A DNA stretch of 34,799 nucleotides from Bacillota bacterium (GTDB lineage: Bacteria; Bacillota; Clostridia; Christensenellales; Aristaeellaceae). The translations under genes and the position numbers were made by a program. Each line of letters begins with the position of its first letter. The stretch's first letter is position 1. Positions 15,741-22,888 of the stretch are shown here, in pieces. Under the pieces are notes generated by a model. It was not told where the DNA came from and did not search any database. It worked only from the letters and a program-made list of their open reading frames with translations. The DNA is taken from NCBI GenBank assembly GCA_030057655.1, contig JASGUQ010000025.1, forward strand, positions 1 through 34,799, read 5' to 3'.

Positions 15741-17243
15741 ATGCAGCAATCCTATTTTATGGGAGTAGACCATGGCGGCACCAGCAGCAAAGCTGTGATT
15801 TTTGACAGCGCCGGCAAAATGGTGGCGACGGCCAGCCAGCGCCTTCCCCTGCAGACTCCCCATCCCGGCCATACCGAACGGGACATGGAGCAGCTTTGGC
15901 AGGCGCATTGCGCGGTTATCAAGGAAGCATTATTAAAAAGCGGGCTAAAAGCCGAACAGATCAAAGCCGTGTCCTTCACCGGGCACGGCAAGGGCGTTTA
16001 CCTGTGGGGCAAGGACAACAAGCCTGCCCGCCCGGGCATCGTTTCAACAGACAGCAGGGCCGGAGAAATCGTAGCCAATTGGCAAAAGGATGGCACAGCC
16101 AAGAGCGCTTACCCGCTGATCTATCAGGAGGTGCTGGCCAGCCAGCCGGTGGCCCTTTTAAAATGGCTGATGGAAAATGAGCCGGATACCCTTAATAATA
16201 CCAGGTACCTGTTTGGCGTGACGGACTATGTCCGCTACCGCATGACAGGCGAGGCCTGTGCCGAGATGACCAACATGTCCGGTTCCGGCCTGGTCAACCT
16301 GAACACCAGGGACTATGACCCTGCAATCTTGAAGATTTTTGGCCTTGAAGCGCTCAGGGACATTTTGCCGCCGCTGATCGACTCCGGGGCCTTGGGAGGC
16401 CGCGTTACGGAAGAATGCGCGGCAATTTGCGGGCTTTTGCCCGGAACACCGGTGGCTGCGGGGATGTTTGACATTGACGCCTGCGCGCTTGGAATGAATG
16501 TGTGCGATTCCTCCCGCATCGCTGTCATCGCGGGGACCTGGGCAATCAACGAATACATCTCAAAAAGCCCGGTGACAAACGGCAGCGTCAAGATGAACTC
16601 GCTGTACTGCCTTAAAGAGTATTACTTGCAGGAGGAGTGTTCCCCCACCTCAGCCTCCAATTACGACTGGCTCTTGAACAACTTTATGAAAGAGGCAGCG
16701 GCGGCGGAAAATAAAAACCTGTATGCCTGGGCGAACAATCTGGTCGATCAGGTGAAGCCGGATGAGCATGAGCTGGTATTTCTGCCCTTCCTGTATGGGG
16801 GGATCGACGACGCAAGGCACAAGGCAATGCTGTTTGGCCTGGAAGTCTGGCATACCAGGGCGCACGTGACGCGGGCGGTTTGCGAGGGCATTGTGTTTGG
16901 CCACAAACTGCAGGTGGAGCGGCTGCAAAAAAGCAGGAAGGTTCCGGTGGACACGATCCGCCTGGCAGGGGGTATTGTGCGGTCGGAAGTCTGGGTGCAG
17001 TTGTTCGCGGACATCCTGCAGTTAAAGGTAGAAACAATTGAGGCTGATGAGTTGGGCGCGCTGGGCGCAGCGATGACGGCAGCCAAGGTCTATGGCTCAT
17101 ATGGGAGCCTTGAAGATGCGGCGTCCGGCATGTCCAGAATCGCAAAGACCTATGTGCCCAACCCGGAACTGAAAGATATTTACGAAAAGAAGTTTGAGAA
17201 GTTCCAAAAGGTAGCGCAGGCTGCGAAAGCCCTGTACGATTAA
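15741..17243 (+). CDS. FGGY-family carbohydrate kinase, L-xylulose kinase (LyxK)-like
   Basis: ATP-dependent phosphorylation of a ketose, most likely at C5 of L-xylulose. It has 500 residues. The N-terminal phosphate-binding motif is GVDHGGTSSKAVIF and the expected catalytic Asp is in GMFDIDACALG. Segments GHTERDMEQLW, GHGKGVYLW, SPTSASNYDW, FLPFLYGG, HTRAHVTRAVCEGIVF and RLAGGIVRSEVW follow E. coli LyxK closely by memory. They are less like xylulokinase XylB or AraB. The ribosome binding site is GGGAGGGG. It lies between the 3-epimerase and the UlaE-like gene with 21- and 19-base gaps, so the three enzymes are surely co-expressed. An alternative substrate such as a ketohexose cannot be excluded. 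Confidence 0.88.
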   Translation: MQQSYFMGVDHGGTSSKAVIFDSAGKMVATASQRLPLQTPHPGHTERDMEQLWQAHCAVIKEALLKSGLKAEQIKAVSFTGHGKGVYLWGKDNKPARPGIVSTDSRAGEIVANWQKDGTAKSAYPLIYQEVLASQPVALLKWLMENEPDTLNNTRYLFGVTDYVRYRMTGEACAEMTNMSGSGLVNLNTRDYDPAILKIFGLEALRDILPPLIDSGALGGRVTEECAAICGLLPGTPVAAGMFDIDACALGMNVCDSSRIAVIAGTWAINEYISKSPVTNGSVKMNSLYCLKEYYLQEECSPTSASNYDWLLNNFMKEAAAAENKNLYAWANNLVDQVKPDEHELVFLPFLYGGIDDARHKAMLFGLEVWHTRAHVTRAVCEGIVFGHKLQVERLQKSRKVPVDTIRLAGGIVRSEVWVQLFADILQLKVETIEADELGALGAAMTAAKVYGSYGSLEDAASGMSRIAKTYVPNPELKDIYEKKFEKFQKVAQAAKALYD

Positions 17244-17262
17244 TCAGCAAGGAGGAGTTTAA

Positions 17263-18102
17263 ATGAATACATACTTGCTTGGCATCTATGAAAAAGCCAT
17301 CCCGGAGGATCTGGGCTGGGAGGAGCGGCTGAAGACCGCGAAGGAAGCCGGCTTTGATTTTCTGGAAATCAGCATGGATGAAACGGAAGGACGCCTGAAA
17401 AGGCTTGAATGGACAAGGGATGAGCGGCTGAAATTGCTTGATATCATTTATAAGACCGGGATCCCCATGAAAACCATGTGCTTATCCGGACACCGCAAGT
17501 TCCCCCTGGGCAGCCATGATGAGGCAGTGCGGAACAGAAGCCTTGACATCATGGAAAAGGCCATCATTCTGGCCAGTGATTTGGGTATCCGCATTGTCCA
17601 GCTGGCAGGCTACGATGTGTACTATGAGGAGGGAGACGAGGAAACCCGCGGGTACTTCCTGGAAAACCTGAAAAAATCTGTGGACATGGCGGCCGCCCAC
17701 GGGGTCAGCCTGGGCTTTGAAACCATGGAAACCCCCTTTATGGACACCATCTCCAAGGCCATGGCCTATGTCAACAAGGTGAACTCCCCCTACCTGGGCG
17801 TTTATCCTGATCTGGGCAACCTGACCAACGCCTGCTATCTGTACGGCCTTGATGTCAATGAGGAGATCGAAGCGGGAAAAGGCCATCTGATGGCCATGCA
17901 CTTAAAGGACACCGTGGAAGGCGTCTACCGCAACCTGGAATTTGGCGAGGGGCGGGTGGATTTTGAAGCAGGCATCAAGAAAGCAAAGGAGATGGGCGTG
18001 CGCCTGTTCAACGCGGAATGCTGGTACACAGGCAAAAAGGAATGGAAAGAGAACTTGCGGAAAGGCAACGCGCTGCTGCGCGGGTTTTTGGATGCGCCTT
18101 AA
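17263..18102 (+). CDS. L-ribulose-5-phosphate 3-epimerase (UlaE/SgbU-like)
   Basis: Converts L-xylulose 5-phosphate to L-ribulose 5-phosphate, the step after LyxK. It has 279 residues and begins LGIYEKAIPEDLGWEERL. MCLSGHRKFPLGS (about 72-84), QLAGYDVYYE (113-122) and VYPDLGNLTNA (180-190) are hallmark segments of the UlaE/SgbU group. E153, D183, H213 and E252 line up as probable metal ligands (inferred by alignment from memory). The ribosome binding site is AAGGAGG. It is the last gene of the operon. L-ribulose-5-phosphate 4-epimerase, the next step into the pentose phosphate pathway, is not in the window. Confidence 0.9.
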   Translation: MNTYLLGIYEKAIPEDLGWEERLKTAKEAGFDFLEISMDETEGRLKRLEWTRDERLKLLDIIYKTGIPMKTMCLSGHRKFPLGSHDEAVRNRSLDIMEKAIILASDLGIRIVQLAGYDVYYEEGDEETRGYFLENLKKSVDMAAAHGVSLGFETMETPFMDTISKAMAYVNKVNSPYLGVYPDLGNLTNACYLYGLDVNEEIEAGKGHLMAMHLKDTVEGVYRNLEFGEGRVDFEAGIKKAKEMGVRLFNAECWYTGKKEWKENLRKGNALLRGFLDAP

Positions 18103-18111
18103 AAGCAAGTC

Positions 18112-18138
18112 TTAACCGCTGCTGAAACCGGCAGTTAA
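18112..18138. terminator. imperfect inverted repeat between convergent genes
   Basis: TTAA-CCG-CTGC (18112-18122) and GCAG-TTAA (18131-18138) can pair with a bulge. It is the only hairpin seen in the 73 bases between the convergent ketose operon and uxaC, and there is no clear T run. Confidence 0.3.
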
Positions 18139-18175
18139 ACCTTGTGTTTCAAAGAGATATTTAGATCCGATACGC

Positions 18176-19579
18176 CTAAAACTGAAAGTAGTTTTTGGCA
18201 TTTTTGTAGCTAATTGCCTCAACGATCCCTTTCAGGGTTTCTTTGTCGTTTGGGAACATCCCGCTGTCCACCCACTCTCCGATAACGCGGCATAAAATGC
18301 GCCTGAAATACTCGTGGCGGGAAAAACTGAGAAAACTTCGGCTGTCCGTCAGCATCCCGATAAAGCCCGCCAGGTAGCCTATGCTGGCCAATGTTTTCAG
18401 GTGGTCTGCCATCCCCTTAAAATGATCGTTGAACCACCAGGCTGATCCATGCTGGATCTTGCACACGGTTTCATCATTTTGAAAACATCCGCATACGCTG
18501 TCAATCGCCGCGTTGTCATTGGGATCAAGGCTGTAAATGATGGTTTTTGGCAGGATTCCTTTTTCTTCCAAAGCACCCAGGAACATGGCCAGGTCGCCGG
18601 ATGACGTGCCATCATCGATGCAGTCAAATCCGGTATCCGGTCCGATCTTCAAAAGCATGGTCTTGTTGTTGTTTCTCCGGCAGCCATAATGCAGCTGCAT
18701 AGACCAGCCGTTTTCTGTGTAAAAGCCTGCGAAAAACAGCATCAGGGCTGATTGATACTGCGTAACCTCCAACTGCGTCAATTGGCTGCCTTTCAAACGC
18801 TCAGAGAAGATTCTTTCGATTTCTGCGTCCTCAGCAGCCGCATACGTCACTTTGCTCAAACCGTGGTCGCTCAGTTTGCACTGATGCCGCTTGAAGTGAT
18901 CCATCCGTTTCTTCAATGCCGTCTTTAGCTCGTCAAATGTGGATATCCGCTGGTTGGCGGCTTCCTCCAGCTGCTGAAGATAGGCCAAAAAGCCCTCTTT
19001 TTCGATGTTCAAAACATTGTCCGGACGCCAGGCGGGCAAGACCCTGGTTTTAAAAGTCTTGTCCATGGACAGCTTTTGATGCCATTTAAGGGAATCGACA
19101 GGGTCGTCGGTGGTGCAGATCAATTCCACATTGCTCTGCTCGATCAAACCTCTTGCGCCAAAATGATCCTGCCTCAGCATTTGATTGCAGAGCGTCCATA
19201 CTTCTATCGCCGTGTGCTCGTTCAGCACCCCTGTGTACCCAAAGTATCTCTGCAGCTCCATATGGCTCCAATGATGAAGCGGGTTCCCGATCGCCCGATT
19301 GAGCACCTTCGCCCAATTAAGGAACTTGTCATAATCCCCGCCGTCACCGGTGATAGATTTTTCCGGTATGCCTGCCGCGCGCATCAAGCGCCATTTGTAA
19401 TGATCCCCGCCAAGCCAAAGCTGGGTCATGTTGTCATACTTCTTGTTCTCATAGATCTCTTTGGGGCTGATATGGCAGTGGTAGTCGATAATGGGACACT
19501 TGCTTGCGGTGTTATGAAACAGTTCTTTGGCAACCGATGTGTTCAGCAGAAAATCTTGGTCTAAAAAGGTGTTCATCAT
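18176..19579 (-). CDS. uxaC: glucuronate (uronate) isomerase
   Basis: Converts D-glucuronate to D-fructuronate, or D-galacturonate to D-tagaturonate, as the first step of hexuronate breakdown. The 467 residues match the usual family length of about 470. Diagnostic segments are the metal-binding PIIDYHCHISPKEIYENK near the N-terminus, LWLGGDHYKWRLMRAAG, HWSHMELQRYFGY, ICTTDDPVDSLKWH, and MLTDSRSFLSFSRHEYFRRILC near the C-terminus. Two ATGs in tandem could start it; the upstream Shine-Dalgarno is weak (AAAGCGAG). It is a single gene here, without uxuA/uxuB or a kinase beside it. The previous genes on this strand are two tRNA-Ser genes with their own terminator. Sampled GC is about 52%, slightly below neighbours. 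Confidence 0.95.
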   Translation of the reverse strand: MMNTFLDQDFLLNTSVAKELFHNTASKCPIIDYHCHISPKEIYENKKYDNMTQLWLGGDHYKWRLMRAAGIPEKSITGDGGDYDKFLNWAKVLNRAIGNPLHHWSHMELQRYFGYTGVLNEHTAIEVWTLCNQMLRQDHFGARGLIEQSNVELICTTDDPVDSLKWHQKLSMDKTFKTRVLPAWRPDNVLNIEKEGFLAYLQQLEEAANQRISTFDELKTALKKRMDHFKRHQCKLSDHGLSKVTYAAAEDAEIERIFSERLKGSQLTQLEVTQYQSALMLFFAGFYTENGWSMQLHYGCRRNNNKTMLLKIGPDTGFDCIDDGTSSGDLAMFLGALEEKGILPKTIIYSLDPNDNAAIDSVCGCFQNDETVCKIQHGSAWWFNDHFKGMADHLKTLASIGYLAGFIGMLTDSRSFLSFSRHEYFRRILCRVIGEWVDSGMFPNDKETLKGIVEAISYKNAKNYFQF

Positions 19580-19644
19580 ATCGGCTCGCTTTCATTCATG
19601 ATCTGGAAACAAGCAACATATACTTTTTACTTGCTTAATCTTAG

Positions 19645-19674
19645 TATATATCATTTTTCCATTGGTTTTGCCAA
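19645..19674 (-). promoter_or_regulatory. probable uxaC promoter
   Basis: On the minus strand: TTGGCA (19669-19674), an 18-base spacer and TATATA (19645-19650). The small inverted repeat ATTGG-N5-CCAAT (19661-19675) overlaps the -35. Further down, ATGAAAGCG in the leader resembles half of a catabolite-repression (cre) site. Confidence 0.5.
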
Positions 19675-19797
19675 TATAGATGGCACCTATTCCAGAGCAA
19701 TGGATACGTTGAAGGAAAGGGCTGAAGGTTGCTCTGGCTTTCTTGCCATTCTCTCCGCCAAACTGCAGGAATGTCAGCATAAGCAACATGCCGGAAT

Positions 19798-19828
19798 AAA
19801 AAAACCTGAGAAACATCAATTCCTCAGG
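19798..19828 (-). terminator. terminator of the tRNA-Ser pair
   Basis: On the minus strand: stem CCTGAGGAA (19820-19828) with TTTCTCAGG (19805-19813), one wobble pair, followed by seven T (complement of 19798-19804). Confidence 0.85.
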
Positions 19829-19832
19829 CTTT

Positions 19833-19923
19833 TGGCGGAGAAGCCGGGATTTGAACCCGGGCTACGCGTTAACGTACTACTCCCTTAGCAGGGGAGCCCC
19901 TTCGGCCACTTGGGTACTTCTCC
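19833..19923 (-). tRNA. tRNA-Ser (anticodon GCT)
   Basis: A class II tRNA with a long variable arm. The acceptor stem is GGAGAAG/CTTCTCC, the discriminator is G and the CCA is encoded (19833-19835). The anticodon stem CTCCC/GGGAG encloses CTGCTAA, giving anticodon GCT for AGC/AGU serine codons. GGTTCAAATCC is the T loop. Confidence 0.95.
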
Positions 19924-19938
19924 AAAGGTTTGGGATTT

Positions 19939-20027
19939 TGGCGGAGAGAGAGGGATTCGAACCCCCGGTGCCTTTCGACATCACTAGTTTTCAAGACTAG
20001 CGCCTTCAACCGCTCGGCCATCTCTCC
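19939..20027 (-). tRNA. tRNA-Ser (anticodon TGA)
   Basis: A class II tRNA. The acceptor stem is GGAGAGA/TCTCTCC, the discriminator is G and the CCA is encoded (19939-19941). The anticodon stem CTAGT/ACTAG encloses CTTGAAA, giving anticodon TGA for UCA-type serine codons. GGTTCGAATCC is the T loop. It is the first of the pair, 15 bases upstream of the GCT gene on the minus strand. Confidence 0.96.
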
Positions 20028-20063
20028 GCGTTTTCGCGTTGAGACATTGCAAAACGCTTATGT

Positions 20064-20092
20064 ATTATATCAATGTGTAAATAAACTGTCAA
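20064..20092 (-). promoter_or_regulatory. consensus promoter of the tRNA-Ser pair
   Basis: On the minus strand: TTGACA (20087-20092), exactly 17 bases, then TATAAT (20064-20069). Both hexamers are perfect, as expected for stable RNA genes. Confidence 0.93.
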
Positions 20093-20155
20093 TCAAAAAA
20101 ATGGGGATTCCATGCTCCCTCTCCCTCTGGTCCCCTTCTCAGTGGATGGCAGGGT

Positions 20156-20183
20156 TTGAATGCTTCCTGACCTGGTGTATAAT
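20156..20183 (+). promoter_or_regulatory. promoter of SerB-like HAD gene
   Basis: TTGAAT (20156-20161), a 16-base spacer and TATAAT (20178-20183), about 30 bases before the ATG. Confidence 0.6.
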
Positions 20184-20213
20184 GACAGGCAGAAAGCTTG
20201 AGGGAGGGACAGC

Positions 20214-20852
20214 ATGCGTCAAAAACTGGCCTTGTTTGATTTTGACGGCACGATGGTCAAGGGCGACAGCATTGCGGGATTGGTCCGCTTTATGTACAAA
20301 AGCGGTAAAATGTCCGGGCAGGAATTGCTCATGTCCATTTTTAATACGATTAAGTGGAAACTCAAGAAGATGCCGGTGAACGCGGTCAAAACACACGCGC
20401 TGTCCCCTTTAAACAGGATGACAAAAGAAGAAGCGGAGAAATTTCTTGAACAGTTTGTGGTGGAACAACTGGCGCCGCAACTGTATCAGGAGGCAGTTGA
20501 CGCCATGAAGGCGCATCATCAAAACGGCGATCTGATCCTCCTGGTGTCTGCCTCTCCCCTGTGCTATTTGAAATATTTAAAAGATGTCCTGCCAGTCACA
20601 GACATTATCGCCACCCAAACGGATGAAGCTTTCAGGGTCACAAACAATGTGGTGCGGGAAGAAAAAAACAAGCAGATTCTGGCCTGGTTGGCTGAAAATC
20701 AGGTGGACGCGGATTTTGAATCGTCCTTCGCTTATGGTGACAGCAGTAATGACCTGGATATGCTGTCCATGGTGGGACACCCGCATCTGTGCAACCCGCA
20801 CGCGAACGCCAGAAAACAGGCGCCGAATATCCCAGTCAAGATCTGGCGTTAA
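20214..20852 (+). CDS. HAD-IB family phosphatase (SerB-like)
   Basis: A cytosolic HAD-superfamily hydrolase, subfamily IB, 212 residues. Motif I is LFDFDGTMVKGDS with D9 as nucleophile and D11 as acid/base. Motif II is VSASP, the motif III Lys is probably in REEKNKQILAWL, and motif IV is AYGDSSNDLDML. This pattern is shared by phosphoserine phosphatases and by PSPase-like lipid or sugar phosphatases, so the substrate is open. The basic segment IKWKLKKMPVNAVK lies in the cap region. The ribosome binding site GAGGGAGGG is strong. It has its own promoter and shares a bidirectional terminator with rplS, so it is probably a single-gene unit. Confidence 0.87.
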   Translation: MRQKLALFDFDGTMVKGDSIAGLVRFMYKSGKMSGQELLMSIFNTIKWKLKKMPVNAVKTHALSPLNRMTKEEAEKFLEQFVVEQLAPQLYQEAVDAMKAHHQNGDLILLVSASPLCYLKYLKDVLPVTDIIATQTDEAFRVTNNVVREEKNKQILAWLAENQVDADFESSFAYGDSSNDLDMLSMVGHPHLCNPHANARKQAPNIPVKIWR

Positions 20853-20870
20853 AAGATAAGTTGCCAAACA

Positions 20871-20900
20871 AAAACGACCCGCACAATCACGGGTCGTTTT
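20871..20900. terminator. bidirectional terminator between HAD-IB gene and rplS
   Basis: Perfect 11-bp stem AAAACGACCCG (20871-20881) with CGGGTCGTTTT (20890-20900). It ends in T4 on the plus strand and T4 on the minus strand, so it serves both convergent genes. Confidence 0.9.
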
Positions 20901-20913
20901 GAAGCTTGGGTTT

Positions 20914-21264
20914 TTAGCGCTGGGAAGCGTCCTTGATTTTGGCGGCCTTGCCCTGACGGGAACGCAGGTAGTAGAGCTTGGCACGGCGGACTTTGCCGGG
21001 ACGAACCAGCTCAATGCGGTCCACACGCGGGGAATGCAGCGGGAAAGTACGCTCCACACCAATGCCATAGGACATGCGGCGAACGGTGAAAGTCTCACGG
21101 GAGGAACCGTTGCGCTTGGCAATGACAGTTCCCTCAAAGGCCTGCAAGCGCTCACGGCTGCCTTCAACAACCTTGACAAACACACGGACGGTGTCGCCGA
21201 TGCCAAATTTGATGCGGTCGGTGCGCAATTGTTTTTGTTCAAGTGACCTGATGATCTCGCTCAT
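20914..21264 (-). CDS. rplS: 50S ribosomal protein L19
   Basis: Structural protein of the large ribosomal subunit near the 30S interface. The 116 residues are the usual length. [67 protein letters not shown] and [20 protein letters not shown] are signature segments. The ribosome binding site AAGGAGG is optimal. It stands alone here; the trmD/rimM neighbours often seen upstream are not next to it. An IS30 element lies directly upstream, but about 11 bases clear of the likely promoter. Confidence 0.98.
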   Translation of the reverse strand: MSEIIRSLEQKQLRTDRIKFGIGDTVRVFVKVVEGSRERLQAFEGTVIAKRNGSSRETFTVRRMSYGIGVERTFPLHSPRVDRIELVRPGKVRRAKLYYLRSRQGKAAKIKDASQR

Positions 21265-21339
21265 GGGGTTTCCTCCTTTAATTTCCGATGTTCATGTATC
21301 ACCCGGGATACAGCGGACCATCAGACAGTCGCAAGGGTT

Positions 21340-21369
21340 ATATTATCATAAATAACAGCAAAGAATCAA
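21340..21369 (-). promoter_or_regulatory. probable rplS promoter
   Basis: On the minus strand: TTGATT (21364-21369), an 18-base spacer and TAATAT (21340-21345). The IS direct repeat begins 11 bases further upstream, so the insertion probably spared the core promoter. Confidence 0.5.
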
Positions 21370-21379
21370 GCTTTTTTCT

Positions 21380-21394
21380 GATTTATTTTGGCAT
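21380..21394 (+). repeat. left 15-bp direct repeat of the first IS30 element
   Basis: GATTTATTTTGGCAT, identical to 22637-22651. It abuts the CCC tip of the element and is interpreted as one half of a target-site duplication. Confidence 0.8.
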
Positions 21395-21479
21395 CCCGAG
21401 TTGTAGAATAAAGTGAAACAGAAAAGCTCATGAGAATCCTGTAAGATGGAATCACCACAAACACATCAGGAGGATTAAC

Positions 21480-22568
21480 ATGAGCCATTACAAGTATACC
21501 AGAAAACGAAAGAAAGGAGGCCATTTTACCTACATCGACCGGCAAAAATTAGAGCTCCTGGTAAAAAAGAACCAGACTGCACCGGCGTATAAGAAGATCA
21601 GCATCCGTGAGATGGCCAGTCTGCTTGAATCCAGCCCGGCCACCATCAGCAGGGAACTCAAGAGAGGGCGTGTTGGTCCCCTGTATGGAAAAGAACTGAT
21701 TCAATACTATTCATACTCCGCAGATCTTGCCCAAAGAGATTATGACCAAAAGGGAACGGCCAAGGGCAGGAAAATCAAGATAGGCTGGGATCACGCCTTC
21801 GCAAACTATGTCAGCGAGCAAATCCTCATTCACAAACAATCGCCGGATGCCATCATCATGCGATTGAAGAGGGATGGAAACCCTTATGAAACCATGGTCA
21901 GCACCCGCACCCTATACAGTTACATTGAACAGGGCTATATTCCTGGCGTTGAACCCCGCCATCTCCCTCGCGGCGGACGGCTCTCCAAACGAAGACACCG
22001 CGTATTGCGCCAGGCATTCAAAGGGGATGGGAAAAGCATAGAAGAGCGCCCGCAAGCAGCCAACACCAGGGAGGAAGCAGGGCATTGGGAAATGGACTGC
22101 ATGCTATCCGGGACGGGGAAGAGCAAGAACTGTCTGCTGGTATTATCGGAAAGGAAGTATCGTGAAGTGATTATCAGGAAGCTGAACTCAGCAAAGGCAG
22201 AATCAGTGCTAAAGGTGTTGGATCGCCTGGAAATAAAACTGGGCGGGAAGGTATTTCGGGAGCGATTCAAATCCATCACCATGGACAATGGATCGGAGTT
22301 TAGCGACTGGCGCTCACTGGAACGATCATGCCTAAGAGAGCAAAACCGCACAAGTACTTATTACTGCCACCCGTATAGCGCCTGGGAGCGAGGGACAGTT
22401 GAACATGCGATTGGTCTGATACGTCGTTTTATTCCAAAGGGAAGCGACATTGGGAAGTTGTCCGTCAAAGAGATTCAAGGCATCGAATACTGGTTGAACG
22501 ATTTGCCCAGGCGCATCCTCAAAGGGAAGAGCGCAAAAATCGCCTCGGGCCGGCCCGAGGCCGCCTGA
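21480..22568 (+). CDS. IS30-family transposase
   Basis: DDE transposase of 362 residues. The N-terminal helix-turn-helix region IREMASLLESSPATISRELKRG (about 42-63) is the IS30 hallmark. Catalytic residues are D206 (HWEMDCM), D269 (TMDNGSEF) and E309 (ERGTVEHAIGLIRRFIPKG). The ribosome binding site AGGAGG sits before the ATG. The C-terminus (ILKGKSAKIASGRPEAA) is encoded by a GC-rich palindrome and looks unlike the rest of the protein. It could be a natural end or a small local change; the core domain is intact. Confidence 0.94.
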   Translation: MSHYKYTRKRKKGGHFTYIDRQKLELLVKKNQTAPAYKKISIREMASLLESSPATISRELKRGRVGPLYGKELIQYYSYSADLAQRDYDQKGTAKGRKIKIGWDHAFANYVSEQILIHKQSPDAIIMRLKRDGNPYETMVSTRTLYSYIEQGYIPGVEPRHLPRGGRLSKRRHRVLRQAFKGDGKSIEERPQAANTREEAGHWEMDCMLSGTGKSKNCLLVLSERKYREVIIRKLNSAKAESVLKVLDRLEIKLGGKVFRERFKSITMDNGSEFSDWRSLERSCLREQNRTSTYYCHPYSAWERGTVEHAIGLIRRFIPKGSDIGKLSVKEIQGIEYWLNDLPRRILKGKSAKIASGRPEAA

Positions 22569-22587
22569 GCGGGCCTGGCCCGCTCAG
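22542..22587. repeat. two adjacent perfect GC-rich palindromes
   Basis: The first is a 20-bp perfect palindrome without a loop (22542-22561, half-site GCCTCGGGCC). The second has 11-bp arms around one base (22565-22575 and 22577-22587). The transposase stop (22566-22568) lies in the second. Neither is followed by a T run. They are much richer in GC than the rest of the element. Confidence 0.85.
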
Positions 22588-22636
22588 ACCCAGATCCATC
22601 TTCAGGGCGAGTGTTGCACTTATTGTTGCAATTGGG

Positions 22637-22651
22637 GATTTATTTTGGCAT
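22637..22651 (+). repeat. right 15-bp direct repeat of the first IS30 element
   Basis: Identical to 21380-21394 and directly adjacent to the right terminal repeat. It marks the junction between the element and the AT-rich block. Confidence 0.8.
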
Positions 22652-22707
22652 TCTCTGGTCTATGGTTTTTTAATTTTTCTGCTTTAATATTTAAACTAGG
22701 GAACAAT

Positions 22708-22736
22708 TTGACTATGCTCGTTTGTGATGTTACTAT
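22708..22736 (+). promoter_or_regulatory. candidate GH127 promoter
   Basis: TTGACT (22708-22713), a 17-base spacer and TACTAT (22731-22736). A second candidate is an extended -10, TGGTATACT, at 22778-22786. The stretch 22652-22888 otherwise holds only AT-rich leader; a 60-codon open frame in it has no ribosome binding site. Confidence 0.45.
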
Positions 22737-22888
22737 CGTAGTAGTAATTTTTGTCATAACTATATGTATGATTAGACTGGTATACTGTCTCCAAGTAAAC
22801 CAAATGGCAAGTCGCCTAGATGCCTAACCCTCTCGCACAATGTTTAAAAGCAACAGATTTAAAAATAAAAAAGCAAAGGAGATAACAA

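Larger units (their letters stand above)
21395..22636 (+). mobile_element. IS30-family insertion sequence, complete (1242 bp)
   Basis: Ends were set from imperfect terminal inverted repeats: the left end starts CCCGAGTTGTAG and the right end, read inward, CCCCAATTGCAA. They agree at 18 of 27 positions. One transposase gene (21480-22568) fills the element. Identical 15-bp direct repeats flank it, far longer than the 2-3 bp usual for IS30. The reading frame is intact, so the element may be active. Two GC-rich palindromes lie near its right end. Confidence 0.85.

Noticed and set aside
18176-19579. uxaC as part of the horizontally acquired AT-rich block
   Set aside because: Its sampled GC (about 52%) is close to the core genes, and tRNAs, a HAD gene and rplS separate it from the block.
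19592-19819. Seventy-five-codon minus-strand frame between uxaC and tRNA-Ser
   Set aside because: It overlaps the tRNA terminator and the predicted uxaC promoter and has no recognisable domain or ribosome binding site.
22645-22827. Sixty-codon hydrophobic open frame upstream of GH127
   Set aside because: It begins inside the IS direct repeat, has no ribosome binding site and lies in AT-rich leader DNA with the candidate promoters.
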